Assembly (NCBI GenBank): GCA_012800515.1
Contig: JAAZJE010000092.1
Location: 1-14,040 of the forward strand
Direction: 5' to 3'
Source of the DNA: Clostridiaceae bacterium
GTDB lineage: Bacteria; Bacillota; Clostridia; Saccharofermentanales; Fastidiosipilaceae
Length of the DNA: 14,040 bases
Shown here piece after piece: positions 6,770 through 14,040 of this stretch; position 1 is the first letter of the stretch, and each line of letters opens with the position of its first letter. A model generated the notes under the pieces. It was not told the origin of the DNA, searched no databases, and was given only the letters and a program-made list of their open reading frames with translations. The position numbers and the translations under genes were made by a program.

Positions 6770-8004
6770 TCTACGTCTCCTTTAATGTCTGCGAATATAC
6801 TGTCCAGTGTTTGCATTGCAACCGACTTGTCAAAGTGCTCCCGGTAATAAGTCTGAGCTCTCTGCGACATAGCAACGTATTCCGCATTGTCTATGGCCAA
6901 AGCCTGTTCAATATTATCTGCCAGAGCTTGAATGTTGCCCATCGGGCTGCAAAAGCCGCATTGAGCAGTTTCCACAATTCTTTTAGTTTCTCCGGAGGCG
7001 ACAGCCAGGATTGGTACACCGGCGGCCATATAGCTCTGAAGTTTAGCGGGTATGGTCATTTCAAACAACGATGAGGGCATGAAAGAGAGAAAGGCGAAAC
7101 CGGACCGTCCCAGATATTCCGCGACTTCCTTATCGCTTAGTTTTCCAGTCATGAGAAAATAAGCTTCCACATTGAGATCCCGGATACGTTGACTTAATTT
7201 CTCCGCATAACGTCCGGTGCCGATAATTATAAAGCGAACCGGTACTTTGCGCTTAGAGAGTTCATAGGCCGTCTCCGGCAAAATTTCCAGGCCTTGAGCA
7301 TAGCCGATATTACCGGCATAGACAATGTTTACGGGTAAAGTTAAGGATTGCTTGACCGGAACGGAGGAATAGCAGTCCTCGGCAAATTGCGGTAAGTAAC
7401 GTAGTTTTTCTTTTTCTACGCCGATTGAATGCAAATGCTCGCTTAGGCTGGGCGAGGTCGTCAGAATCAGCCGACACTTTTCGTATATTTTCTGCATCAT
7501 GTTTTTAATCCAGTTCAGAATAAACTTGTTGCGGACACTGCCTACTACTTCAAGGGTCTCAGGCCACAGATCCTGTAGATATAGTATTACGGGCTTGTGG
7601 ATTCGACTTCCTAAACGGGTCGCAATTTTTGCCTTAGTTAAAGGCGATATTCCGAATACGAAGATTAGATCCGGCTTCAGACGGGAAAAAGTAGCCCACA
7701 GACTACCGGAAAGATGGAAAGACAGGTAGTTGAGGATCAGGCGCAGGTTGTTTTTTCCTCGGGGAAACAGAGGTAGGCGAATGATATCTATGCCCTGCCA
7801 ACTCTCACGACGCTTACGCAACCAGCCATATCCCGGGAAGAATTTGCCTTGAGGATAATTGGGTATACCGGTTACTACAGTAACTTTATGTCCCCTGCGA
7901 ACCCACTCGTAACACAGTTCATTTATCCTGACCTGCTCAGGCTGAAAATATTGTGATACAACTAATAAATGTGCCAATTTATGTCTTTCTTCTCTCCCTC
8001 CCAT
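6766..8004 (-). CDS. Family 4 glycosyltransferase, WbuB-like (GT-B fold)
   Basis: This cytoplasmic or membrane-associated glycosyltransferase transfers a nucleotide-activated sugar, by family resemblance for O-antigen, capsule or lipid-carrier glycan assembly. With this start it has 412 residues. The N-terminal GT-B domain begins LLVVSQYFQPEQVRINEL (13-30), followed by VTGIPNYPQGKF (45-56) and YLQDLWPET (142-150), all typical of WbuB-like enzymes. The second domain begins at VYAGNIGYAQGLE (218-230) and carries the donor-binding region IPAKLQSYMAAGVPILA (308-324). The frame extends upstream to a TTG at 8085, but that part lies inside the nitroreductase gene and does not resemble the family. 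ATG 8004 is preferred; TTG 7977 (giving MAHLLVVSQ) is also possible. It is followed by two coupled small membrane proteins. AT-rich composition contrasts sharply with the upstream gene. Confidence 0.85.
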   Translation of the reverse strand: MGGREERHKLAHLLVVSQYFQPEQVRINELCYEWVRRGHKVTVVTGIPNYPQGKFFPGYGWLRKRRESWQGIDIIRLPLFPRGKNNLRLILNYLSFHLSGSLWATFSRLKPDLIFVFGISPLTKAKIATRLGSRIHKPVILYLQDLWPETLEVVGSVRNKFILNWIKNMMQKIYEKCRLILTTSPSLSEHLHSIGVEKEKLRYLPQFAEDCYSSVPVKQSLTLPVNIVYAGNIGYAQGLEILPETAYELSKRKVPVRFIIIGTGRYAEKLSQRIRDLNVEAYFLMTGKLSDKEVAEYLGRSGFAFLSFMPSSLFEMTIPAKLQSYMAAGVPILAVASGETKRIVETAQCGFCSPMGNIQALADNIEQALAIDNAEYVAMSQRAQTYYREHFDKSVAMQTLDSIFADIKGDVD

Positions 8005-8005
8005 C

Positions 8006-8575
8006 TCACAACGTCGCGAAAGAGTTCTCCCAGGGATTCCGTATTTTGGGCGGCTCCGGGGCGGGTACGGGATGGCCGACGGCAAAGAGGGCGACGGGTC
8101 GCAGATTGTCGGGCAGGCCGAGGAGTTTGGTTAATTTGGCGCGGTCGAAGCTGCCGATCCAGCATGAGGCCAGACCTTGTTCCTCCAGCGCGAAGGACAG
8201 AAATGTTCCGGCGATGGCGGAATCGACTTCCCCCGAATCGTGTCCGTCGTAGCGGTTGCGCCAGACCCGGTCGGCATCGAAGGCCAGCAAGAGATAGAGC
8301 GGCGGGTCGAATAGGCTGGTTGTGCACTGCTCCACGGCGGCGCGGGCTGCGTCGGAACGGATGGCGAACCAACGTTGCGGTTGACGATTGGCGGCGGTCA
8401 TGGCCATGGAGGTGGTTTCGAGCACGGCGGCGAGCTGTTCATCGGTAACTGACTCGGCGGTGAATTTACGCACGGTGTGACGGCGGCGGGCCAATTCGGC
8501 GAAGCTCGTCGGACGACTAGCGGTGGCGTCGGCGACGGAGTCGGCAATAGCGGTGTTTTTGTCGTTATCAGTCAT
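8006..8575 (-). CDS. Nitroreductase-family flavoprotein
   Basis: This 189-residue cytoplasmic protein belongs to the FMN-dependent nitroreductase fold, whose members reduce nitro compounds, quinones or flavins with NAD(P)H. Features are the basic FMN-phosphate-binding start RRRHTVRKFTAESVTDEQL (30-48), the AANRQPQRW segment (61-69; family AxxNxQPW), EEQGLASCWIGSF (131-143), and the terminal GHP segment (167-169). The length is normal for small members. The ATG (8575-8573) has GAAGGAG (complement of 8584-8590) eight bases upstream. The TGA (8008-8006) ends one base before the ATG of the glycosyltransferase, so the two could be read on one transcript. However, its GC-rich codon use matches the genes on its other side, so it is probably resident and the glycosyltransferase a newcomer. 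The natural substrate cannot be told. Confidence 0.85.
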   Translation of the reverse strand: MTDNDKNTAIADSVADATASRPTSFAELARRRHTVRKFTAESVTDEQLAAVLETTSMAMTAANRQPQRWFAIRSDAARAAVEQCTTSLFDPPLYLLLAFDADRVWRNRYDGHDSGEVDSAIAGTFLSFALEEQGLASCWIGSFDRAKLTKLLGLPDNLRPVALFAVGHPVPAPEPPKIRNPWENSFATL

Positions 8576-8592
8576 TTTGATTTCTCCTTCGT

Positions 8593-8632
8593 GCTGATTT
8601 TACCATATATGCTGATTTTACCTGATTTAACC
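8593..8632 (-). promoter_or_regulatory. Direct-repeat regulatory region upstream of the nitroreductase
   Basis: On the minus strand the 12-mer GGTAAAATCAGC occurs twice (complement of 8611-8622 and 8593-8604, 18 bases apart). A third, imperfect copy GGTTAAATCAG lies at 8632-8622. The copy nearest the gene gives TGGTAAAAT, an extended -10-like element, about 20 bases before the start codon. The repeats may be a regulator's operator combined with the promoter. This short AT-rich island stands out from its GC-rich surroundings. Confidence 0.45.
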
Positions 8633-8685
8633 TGTGGCAAGCCTCGGCCGGTTGTGTGCCCGGAGTGTGAGGACTCTCGCATGCC

Positions 8686-11427
8686 TTAGGAAATAAACAG
8701 GTTCATGTTCGAGCGGTCGTTGTCGTTCAGCATGGTGGCGACGCCGCCGATTTCGACGCCGTCGATCAGCTCTTCGGCTTTTATGCCCATGACGTCCATG
8801 GACATCTGGCAGGCGGTCAGGGTGGCGCCGTTCTCGCGGGCTGAGATGATCAACTCTTCGAGCGAGGCGATTTTCTTTTTGTTCATGATGTAGCGAATCA
8901 GCTTCGGACCGGCTCCGGCGAAGTTCATCTGCGAGAGGCCGAGGCGCTTGCTGCCGCGCGGCATCATGCGGCCGAACATACGGCCGAGGAAGTCTTTGCC
9001 TTTAGCCTGGCGGGTGGAGCGGCGCAACATGTTGAGTCCCCAGAAGGTGAAGAACATGTTGACCTTGTCGCCCATGGCGAGGGCTCCATTGGCGATGATG
9101 AAGGCGGCAATAGCCTTATCCAAATCGCCGCTGAAGATGATCATGGTTTTTTCGGGGCGCCGTGCCGTCTGCGCGGGGGCGGCGCTCGCACTCGGAGCGG
9201 CGGTACCCGTGGTCGGGATGACATCGGCGCTAGTACTCGGAGCGGCGGAAGCCTTTTCGATGGTGGCCATGTAATAATTTCCTTCCTTGGAACTGCTGAT
9301 CAGCACATTGCCGGTATTGTCGCACCAGCTGGCGATATCACGAGCAAAGCCGGGATCGGTGGCGCGGACCTCAATCCGCTGTCCGGGCGCGGCGTCAACT
9401 ACTTCTTTAGCCACGGCCATGATCGGACCGGGGCAACTCAGCCCGCAGGCATCCAGCCGGATAACGGGTAGTTCGGTCGCGGCTCGATGCGGAGCGGCGG
9501 GGGCGGGTGCGGCGGTTGTCGCGGTATCCGCCGGCGGGGCCGCCGCGGCCGTCGAGCTGTTTGCGCTCGGCGGGTCTGCTTTACGGGGAGCCGCGTGAAC
9601 CTGCATATAGCTGATCATTCCGCCGGACAAGTTGCAGGCGTCAAAGCCGTTGGCACGCAGTATGCGCTCGCCGATATAGCCACGCAGGCCGACCCGACAG
9701 ACGGCAATGTATTTTCTGTCGCGATCGAGTTCGTCGAGGCGAGAGCGCAATTCCGACAGTGGGATATGTATGGAGCCGGGGATGTGGTCGACCATGCGTT
9801 CCGCGGTTTCGCGCAGGTCGAGAGCGATCCAACCATCGGCCATAGCGGCGTCGAGGTCGCGGACGAGCAGGCTCTCGGTGGAACCGTCGAGAATATTCAT
9901 CGCGACGAAGCCGGCCATATTGACCGGATCTTTGGCCGCGCCGTAAGGCGGGGCATAGGCGAGTTCAAGTTCAGCCAGATCGTAAACGGTGGCGCCGAGG
10001 CGCTGAGCCGTGGCGATGACGTCGATGCGCTTATCCGCGCCGCCTGTGCCGATGATCTGGGCTCCGAGGACGGCACCGACGGGGATGGTGCGTCCGGGGG
10101 AAGTTTCAATGTCGCGGATGGCGAAGAGTAACTTGAACGTGAGCATCGCGGAACCGGGATAATAAGTCACATGCGAGGAAGGATGGATCACGACGACTTC
10201 ATAGTCGCGTTTGTATTCGAGACCGGCGGCGCGGAGTTGCTTCTCATTGCGACCGGTGGAGGCGACCTGTAGATCAAAGACTTTGGCGATACTGGTGCCC
10301 TGAGTGCCGTTGTAGACACCGTCGGCGTGGGCCGCGGCGGCGGGAACGGGGGCGATGCGGGCGGAGGTTTTGGCCTCTTCCGCTTCGGCATCATCGGCAA
10401 CGGGGCGAACCAGGTGGCGCGCGACCAGACGCCCCTGGCGATTGGCGGGACCGGCGAGCGGCACCATCGTATTATTCTCGGGAGAGTTGAAGTCGACGAC
10501 TTCGGCAACGTCGCCGACGGCGTAGATATAGGGGTCACTTGTGCGCATATAGGCGTCGGTGACGATGCCGCCGCGCTGATTGATCTCCAGACCGGCGGAG
10601 ACTGCCAACTCGTTATTGGGGCGCACGCCGACCGCCATGATCGTGAAGTCGGTCTCGACCCGGGTGCCGTCGTTGAGCTCGGCGATACGGCCGGCTTCGT
10701 GAAAGGCCTTCACGGCATTGCCGAGGATGAGATTGACGCCGTTTTGGCGCAGTTCCGTAGCGACTACGGCGGCCATATCTTCGTCCAGAGTAGCCATTAC
10801 TTGGGGCATCATCTCGACGAGCGTGACCTCAATACCGATTTCGGTTAGGTTCTCGGCCATTTCCAGACCGATGAAGCCGCCGCCGACGACGACGGCGCGA
10901 CGCGGAGCCTTTTCCTTTATAAAGTTGTGGATCTTATCGGTGTCGGGAACGGTCCAGATAGTGAAAATATTGTCGGCTGCGTCCATTCCGGGGCATTGCG
11001 GCACAAAGGGGTGTGAGCCCGTCGCCAGCAGGAGACGGTCGTAATGATCGGTGTATTCGCGCTCGGCGCCGGTCTCGGGATCGCGATAGCGGGCGATGAC
11101 GGTGCGGGCGGCCCGGTCGATGGCGATGATTTCGGTATGGGTGCGGATGTCGATATTATAGCGACCGATGATGGTTTCCTTGGTGCTGACGAAGAGCGAG
11201 CGGCGGTCGGCAATGACGCCGCCGATGTAGTAAGGCAGGCCGCAGTTGGCGAAAGAAACGTAGGGGCCGCGTTCATACATGACGATCTCGGCGTTTTCGT
11301 CGAGACGGCGGACGCGGGCCGCGGCGGTAGCTCCGCCGGCGACGCCTCCGACGATGATAACGCGCTGTCGGCGCTTTTCGTCCGTAGATTGATTGTCAGA
11401 GTTCAAATTGTTGGCTGTCATTAGCAT
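8686..11427 (-). CDS. CoA-disulfide reductase/NADH oxidase-like flavoprotein fused to rhodanese, TusA and DsrE2 domains
   Basis: This 913-residue cytoplasmic fusion is likely a persulfide/polysulfide reductase with its own sulfur relay. In order: an FAD/NAD(P)H disulfide oxidoreductase (about 20-505) with GGVAGGATAAARVRR (27-41), redox Cys62 in SFANCGLPYY, the NAD site VVGGGFIGLEMAE (180-192) and YAVGDVAE (302-309). Then comes a rhodanese domain (about 515-610) with catalytic Cys577 in CRVGLRG, and a TusA/SirA domain (about 653-725) with CGLSCPGP (Cys661, and Cys665 in the CPxP motif). Last is a DsrE2-like domain (about 760-913) with Cys873 in ACQMSMDVMG. Ala/Pro-rich linkers (about 613-650 and 725-757) join the last three parts. 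All sulfur-carrying cysteines are present. Such architectures are known in anaerobes. The ATG (11427) overlaps the end of the dihydrouridine synthase gene by 32 bases; ATG 11421 is an alternative, and neither has a well-placed ribosome site. Confidence 0.9.
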   Translation of the reverse strand: MLMTANNLNSDNQSTDEKRRQRVIIVGGVAGGATAAARVRRLDENAEIVMYERGPYVSFANCGLPYYIGGVIADRRSLFVSTKETIIGRYNIDIRTHTEIIAIDRAARTVIARYRDPETGAEREYTDHYDRLLLATGSHPFVPQCPGMDAADNIFTIWTVPDTDKIHNFIKEKAPRRAVVVGGGFIGLEMAENLTEIGIEVTLVEMMPQVMATLDEDMAAVVATELRQNGVNLILGNAVKAFHEAGRIAELNDGTRVETDFTIMAVGVRPNNELAVSAGLEINQRGGIVTDAYMRTSDPYIYAVGDVAEVVDFNSPENNTMVPLAGPANRQGRLVARHLVRPVADDAEAEEAKTSARIAPVPAAAAHADGVYNGTQGTSIAKVFDLQVASTGRNEKQLRAAGLEYKRDYEVVVIHPSSHVTYYPGSAMLTFKLLFAIRDIETSPGRTIPVGAVLGAQIIGTGGADKRIDVIATAQRLGATVYDLAELELAYAPPYGAAKDPVNMAGFVAMNILDGSTESLLVRDLDAAMADGWIALDLRETAERMVDHIPGSIHIPLSELRSRLDELDRDRKYIAVCRVGLRGYIGERILRANGFDACNLSGGMISYMQVHAAPRKADPPSANSSTAAAAPPADTATTAAPAPAAPHRAATELPVIRLDACGLSCPGPIMAVAKEVVDAAPGQRIEVRATDPGFARDIASWCDNTGNVLISSSKEGNYYMATIEKASAAPSTSADVIPTTGTAAPSASAAPAQTARRPEKTMIIFSGDLDKAIAAFIIANGALAMGDKVNMFFTFWGLNMLRRSTRQAKGKDFLGRMFGRMMPRGSKRLGLSQMNFAGAGPKLIRYIMNKKKIASLEELIISARENGATLTACQMSMDVMGIKAEELIDGVEIGGVATMLNDNDRSNMNLFIS

Positions 11428-12541
11428 TTACGCTTTCATATTCCTTTAATATCTCGATCAGTTCCGCTTCCGAACTCAGCCGTGCGGCACGATTGCGCAA
11501 GCGCGTGGCGGTACGACTGTGCCGAAAGAACGGCAACAGGATATGCCGAAATTCCCGTGTGGCTCGGTAATTACCGTCCAATTGTACCATATCGCGGTAG
11601 AGTTTCATGATGGCGGAGGATACAGCTGAGGGCCCGGGCGGGAGCGGATTTTCCCGGTCGTAAGCTGCGACCGCGGCGAGGATTGCGGCGTGTTCGGCGG
11701 CGGTGGCATCAGCGGGATCTCCGGTGCGTTTAACGTCGGCGAGGGCGGCTTTGACATGGGCAAAAATCCAGGGATTACCCAGGGCGGCTCTACCGATCAT
11801 GATTCCGTCGCAGCCGGTGGCTAGGAACATCCGGGCGGCGCTCGCGGCATCGCGGATGTCACCGTTGCCGATGACGGGAACGGCGGGATTTTCGCTGCGC
11901 ACGGCGCTTACGGCTTCGGCAATGCACCCAATGTCGGCGACTCCCGAGTACATCTGAGCGCGGGTGCGGCCGTGGACGGTTATGGCGCTGACACCGGACT
12001 GAGCGAGGCGGCGGGTGAATTCGGCGACGGTATTGTCGTCGGCATGGAAGCCGCGGCGGACTTTGGCGGTGACGAGATGGCCGAGAGGGGCAAGGAAGTC
12101 TACCGTCCGGCGTACGATAGCCGCCGCCCGTTCCGGGTCGAGCATAAGCGCCGCGCCGGCTCCGGTTTTGACGACTTTGGGTACCGGGCAACCCATATTT
12201 ATGTCGAAGATGCGGGTTTCTCTAAAGTCGTCTTGAGCGAGGATGATTTCCAGAGCGCGCAGAAATTCATCGGGCTCACTGCCGAAGAGCTGGATCGCGG
12301 TCGGAGTGGTACCGTCGCTGTGCAAATAGCGTCGGCTTGCTTCTATGCTGCCCGTCATGGCGATGCTGCGGGTGCTGACGAGTTCTGTGCAGGTCAGATC
12401 CGCACCGTGTTCAAAAGCGAGTCGGCGTAGCGGAATATTGGTGTTGCCGGCGACGGGTGCGAGCCAAATATTGCCAGAGACATGAAGCTGTCGACCGGCG
12501 GTTGCGGTCGGCAGCACAATGGGATGAATCAGAGCGGACAC
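11396..12541 (-). CDS. dusB: tRNA-dihydrouridine synthase, DusB-like
   Basis: This 381-residue FMN enzyme reduces uridines in the D-loop or variable region of tRNA to dihydrouridine using NAD(P)H, in the cytoplasm. Family signatures are all present: WLAPVAGNTNIPLRR (26-40), where most relatives have APMAGVTD; DINMGCPVPKVVKTGAGAALM (113-133) with catalytic Cys118; HGRTRAQMYSG (190-200); IGNGDI (224-229); and GIMIGRAALGNPWIF (246-260) for the FMN phosphate. The helical C-terminal domain follows. The start is GTG (12541-12539); the N-terminus is about 25 residues longer than typical. The gap to the stop of the upstream gene is nine bases, and its 3' end overlaps the sulfur-relay fusion gene, so the three genes are probably one transcript. 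The exact DusA/B/C subtype is inferred from overall similarity. Confidence 0.88.
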   Translation of the reverse strand: MSALIHPIVLPTATAGRQLHVSGNIWLAPVAGNTNIPLRRLAFEHGADLTCTELVSTRSIAMTGSIEASRRYLHSDGTTPTAIQLFGSEPDEFLRALEIILAQDDFRETRIFDINMGCPVPKVVKTGAGAALMLDPERAAAIVRRTVDFLAPLGHLVTAKVRRGFHADDNTVAEFTRRLAQSGVSAITVHGRTRAQMYSGVADIGCIAEAVSAVRSENPAVPVIGNGDIRDAASAARMFLATGCDGIMIGRAALGNPWIFAHVKAALADVKRTGDPADATAAEHAAILAAVAAYDRENPLPPGPSAVSSAIMKLYRDMVQLDGNYRATREFRHILLPFFRHSRTATRLRNRAARLSSEAELIEILKEYESVNANDSQQFEL

Positions 12542-12550
12542 GTCCGTAGA

Positions 12551-14038
12551 TTAGGCCCCCTGAACGACGGCGTAGATGCGTGTGCCGGTCAGGTCAAGGG
12601 CAATGGTGACGCTGTTGTTTTCAGCTTCGTCTGTTACAGTCAGGGAGATCGGCCGGGCAGTGCTCCATTCGGGAGAGAGCAGTTCCGGTTTCTCCGGGAA
12701 GAAATTTCCTATTGTTATGCTCGAGTGATCGGGGGTTTGGAGAGCGGCCCGGAGACGGGGAATGTCGAGGCGGAGCAGAATTTTTTGCGGGATGTCGACA
12801 GACTGGGTGGCGTGCAGATTTTTGAGAATGCGTCCGGGGCTAACGAATGCAGACTCCAAATTCGGATCGCCTTCGCCGATCAGGCCGCGATTGAGGGCAT
12901 GGAGGACAAATCCTTCGGGGTGGCGGCGGAGGCGGAAGCTCCACTCGGTTGGTTCGGAAACGACGCTCAACACGGGGCTGAAGTTGATCGGTGCGGCGGC
13001 CAGCAGGTCGACGAGTACGGCGGCGATCCGGTCGGTGTCGGTCGCGAGATTGTGAATACGATACTCTTCGCCGGCGACATGGAGTCCGGGATAGCCGCGC
13101 TCGCTCCAAAGGGTGGCCAGGTCGACGGGTCGGGCAATACGGTGCTCGTTGATGAGGCCGCAGGGACGGATAATGAGGAGGCGGCCGCCGGCGGCGAGAT
13201 AGGTCTCGAGGGTAGCCTGCTGAGCGTCGCTGATGACGCCGGAAGCGGCGAGGACGATGGGGCTTTCTTCGGCGGTCAGCTGCTCGGCATCGGCGAGTTC
13301 TTCACCTCGGAGCTGGCGATAGCCGATATTGTTTTTGATTAGTGCGCGGGTCCATCCCTCAACCTCGTGCCAATGCTGATGACCCTGAGCGAGCTCGGGT
13401 GCGGGATGCGCTTCATCGGCGGGGCTTTCCCAGCCGACGAGGCGGTTGAACTGATTGTTGACCAGGCGCAGTTCGACGATATCGCGACCGCTGTAGCAGT
13501 CGATTGGACTGTGGATGTCTTCCCAATTATTGTAGGGAGCAACGAGCTCGGAGGATTCAGGCAGCGGTGGATCGGTTGGCTCATAGACGAGGCGTCCGTG
13601 CAGGGTGCTGCACCAGTTGCCGACGCCCCAGAAGCGGGCGAGGGACCAGCCGAGGTAGGCTCCGTCTTCGTAAATTGTATAGCTGAGGGCAACGGCGGGA
13701 GCGATGACGCGCTCACCGCGGATGGTCGCCTCCATTTGTTCGGTCAGCTCGGGTTCATTGAGCCCGCGAAGCTGCGGCTCACCGACGATCTTGCGCTGGA
13801 TTTGTACGGCGATATCCTTCTGAGCCATGACCTCGGCCTCGGCGCGCAGCCAGTCGGCGGTATCGATGTCGAGCCCGCAATTCTCCAGCATGAGCATGTC
13901 AAGATGCGGCTTCAAATGGTCGAGATCTAGCGCCAAGCTGTTAAGGTGCACCGGCCCGGAGGCAGAACAACAGGTCATGAGCTGGAGCGGGAAGATCGTC
14001 TCGCGCACCATGGCCGCATGATCGGCGACGGAACGCAT
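12551..14038 (-). CDS. Glycoside-hydrolase-like protein, C-terminal portion (5' end probably beyond window)
   Basis: I do not recognise the exact family. The frame is open to the right edge and the first ATG (14038) begins in what looks like the middle of a domain, so the gene is probably cut. Visible parts are: an N-terminal segment rich in aromatic and acidic residues (about 1-205, with YTIYEDGAYLGWSLARFWG and NWCSTLHGRLVY), resembling the end of a TIM-barrel hydrolase; a Rossmann-like segment (about 222-295) with SPIVLAASGVISDAQQ and YLAAGGRLLIIRP, as in the beta-galactosidase trimerisation (glutamine-amidotransferase-like) domain; and a C-terminal beta-rich segment (about 360-495) with FVLHALNRG and a strand-rich end, like the sandwich domain of such enzymes. 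No signal peptide can be judged. A carbohydrate-active role is inferred, with the substrate unknown. It precedes dusB by nine bases on the same strand. Confidence 0.55.
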   Translation of the reverse strand: MRSVADHAAMVRETIFPLQLMTCCSASGPVHLNSLALDLDHLKPHLDMLMLENCGLDIDTADWLRAEAEVMAQKDIAVQIQRKIVGEPQLRGLNEPELTEQMEATIRGERVIAPAVALSYTIYEDGAYLGWSLARFWGVGNWCSTLHGRLVYEPTDPPLPESSELVAPYNNWEDIHSPIDCYSGRDIVELRLVNNQFNRLVGWESPADEAHPAPELAQGHQHWHEVEGWTRALIKNNIGYRQLRGEELADAEQLTAEESPIVLAASGVISDAQQATLETYLAAGGRLLIIRPCGLINEHRIARPVDLATLWSERGYPGLHVAGEEYRIHNLATDTDRIAAVLVDLLAAAPINFSPVLSVVSEPTEWSFRLRRHPEGFVLHALNRGLIGEGDPNLESAFVSPGRILKNLHATQSVDIPQKILLRLDIPRLRAALQTPDHSSITIGNFFPEKPELLSPEWSTARPISLTVTDEAENNSVTIALDLTGTRIYAVVQGA

Positions 14039-14040
14039 CC

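Noticed and set aside
8005..8085. N-terminal extension of the glycosyltransferase to a TTG at 8085
   Set aside because: It lies inside the nitroreductase gene, has no ribosome site, and its Pro/Arg-rich residues do not resemble the family, whose members start close to the LLVVSQYF segment.
7962..8448. Long open frames on both strands across the nitroreductase gene
   Set aside because: Arg/Ser/Pro-rich out-of-frame readings expected in GC-rich DNA; the nitroreductase frame has clear motifs and a ribosome site.
8642..8672. Inverted repeat CCTC..CCGG / CCGG..GAGG considered as terminator of the sulfur-relay fusion gene
   Set aside because: Two four-base stems interrupted by an internal loop and no following T run on the minus strand; too weak to call.
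9487..10848. Plus-strand open frames (214 and 173 codons) opposite the sulfur-relay fusion
   Set aside because: Antisense shadows in GC-rich sequence; no ribosome sites, and the minus-strand frame explains the region with recognisable domains.
12482..13342. 286-codon plus-strand frame opposite the hydrolase-like gene
   Set aside because: Antisense to a coherent minus-strand protein; composition (Gly/Asp/Glu-rich) is typical of a reverse-frame artefact and no family is recognisable.
1..14040. Search for CRISPR arrays, tRNA/rRNA genes, transposases and integrases
   Set aside because: No regularly spaced repeats, cloverleaf-like genes or transposase/integrase motifs were seen on either strand.

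Overview
The window comes from a bacterial chromosome. Shine-Dalgarno motifs are strong, ATG/GTG/TTG starts are mixed, and genes are tightly packed with overlaps. The left-centre block (about 460-8004) is clearly AT-richer than the right block (about 8006-14040), which is GC-rich with Ala/Pro/Arg-rich proteins. YfhO-type proteins and the persulfide-handling fusion protein are common in Bacillota and other anaerobes, so a GC-rich member of that kind is my best guess. Taxonomy cannot be fixed from this sequence.

Layout. (1) 3-281 (+): the 3' end of an Ldh2-family malate/lactate-type dehydrogenase. (2) 282-654: a gene-free stretch with a weak hairpin, a run of CTTG repeats, and a near-consensus sigma-70 promoter (460-488) whose -10 lies in a palindrome. 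(3) 655-5911 (+): an apparent operon of an ATP-grasp ligase, a 927-residue YfhO-family multi-spanning protein, and a second ATP-grasp ligase overlapping it by 29 bases. (4) 5952-8004 (-), convergent with it: a WbuB-like family 4 glycosyltransferase followed by two small four-helix SMR/EamA-type membrane proteins, all linked by 4-base stop/start overlaps. (5) 8006-8575 (-): a nitroreductase-family protein whose stop lies one base before the glycosyltransferase ATG, with direct repeats upstream. (6) 8686-14038 (-): a fragment of a glycoside-hydrolase-like protein, then a DusB-like tRNA-dihydrouridine synthase, then a 913-residue CoA-disulfide-reductase/rhodanese/TusA/DsrE2 fusion, read in that order and closely spaced or overlapping.

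How the genes may work together. Regions 3 and 4 look like a horizontally acquired cell-envelope decoration locus. A cytoplasmic glycosyltransferase would charge a lipid carrier, the paired SMR-like proteins would flip it, and YfhO (a GT-C-like integral membrane transferase family) would use it outside. The two ATP-grasp enzymes would supply an amide- or peptide-like substituent or precursor. This resembles known three-component lipid-linked glycosylation systems, but with ATP-grasp ligases added. It is an inference from families and neighbourhood. Region 6 pairs tRNA modification with a sulfur-relay/persulfide reductase fusion, and this looks like resident chromosome.
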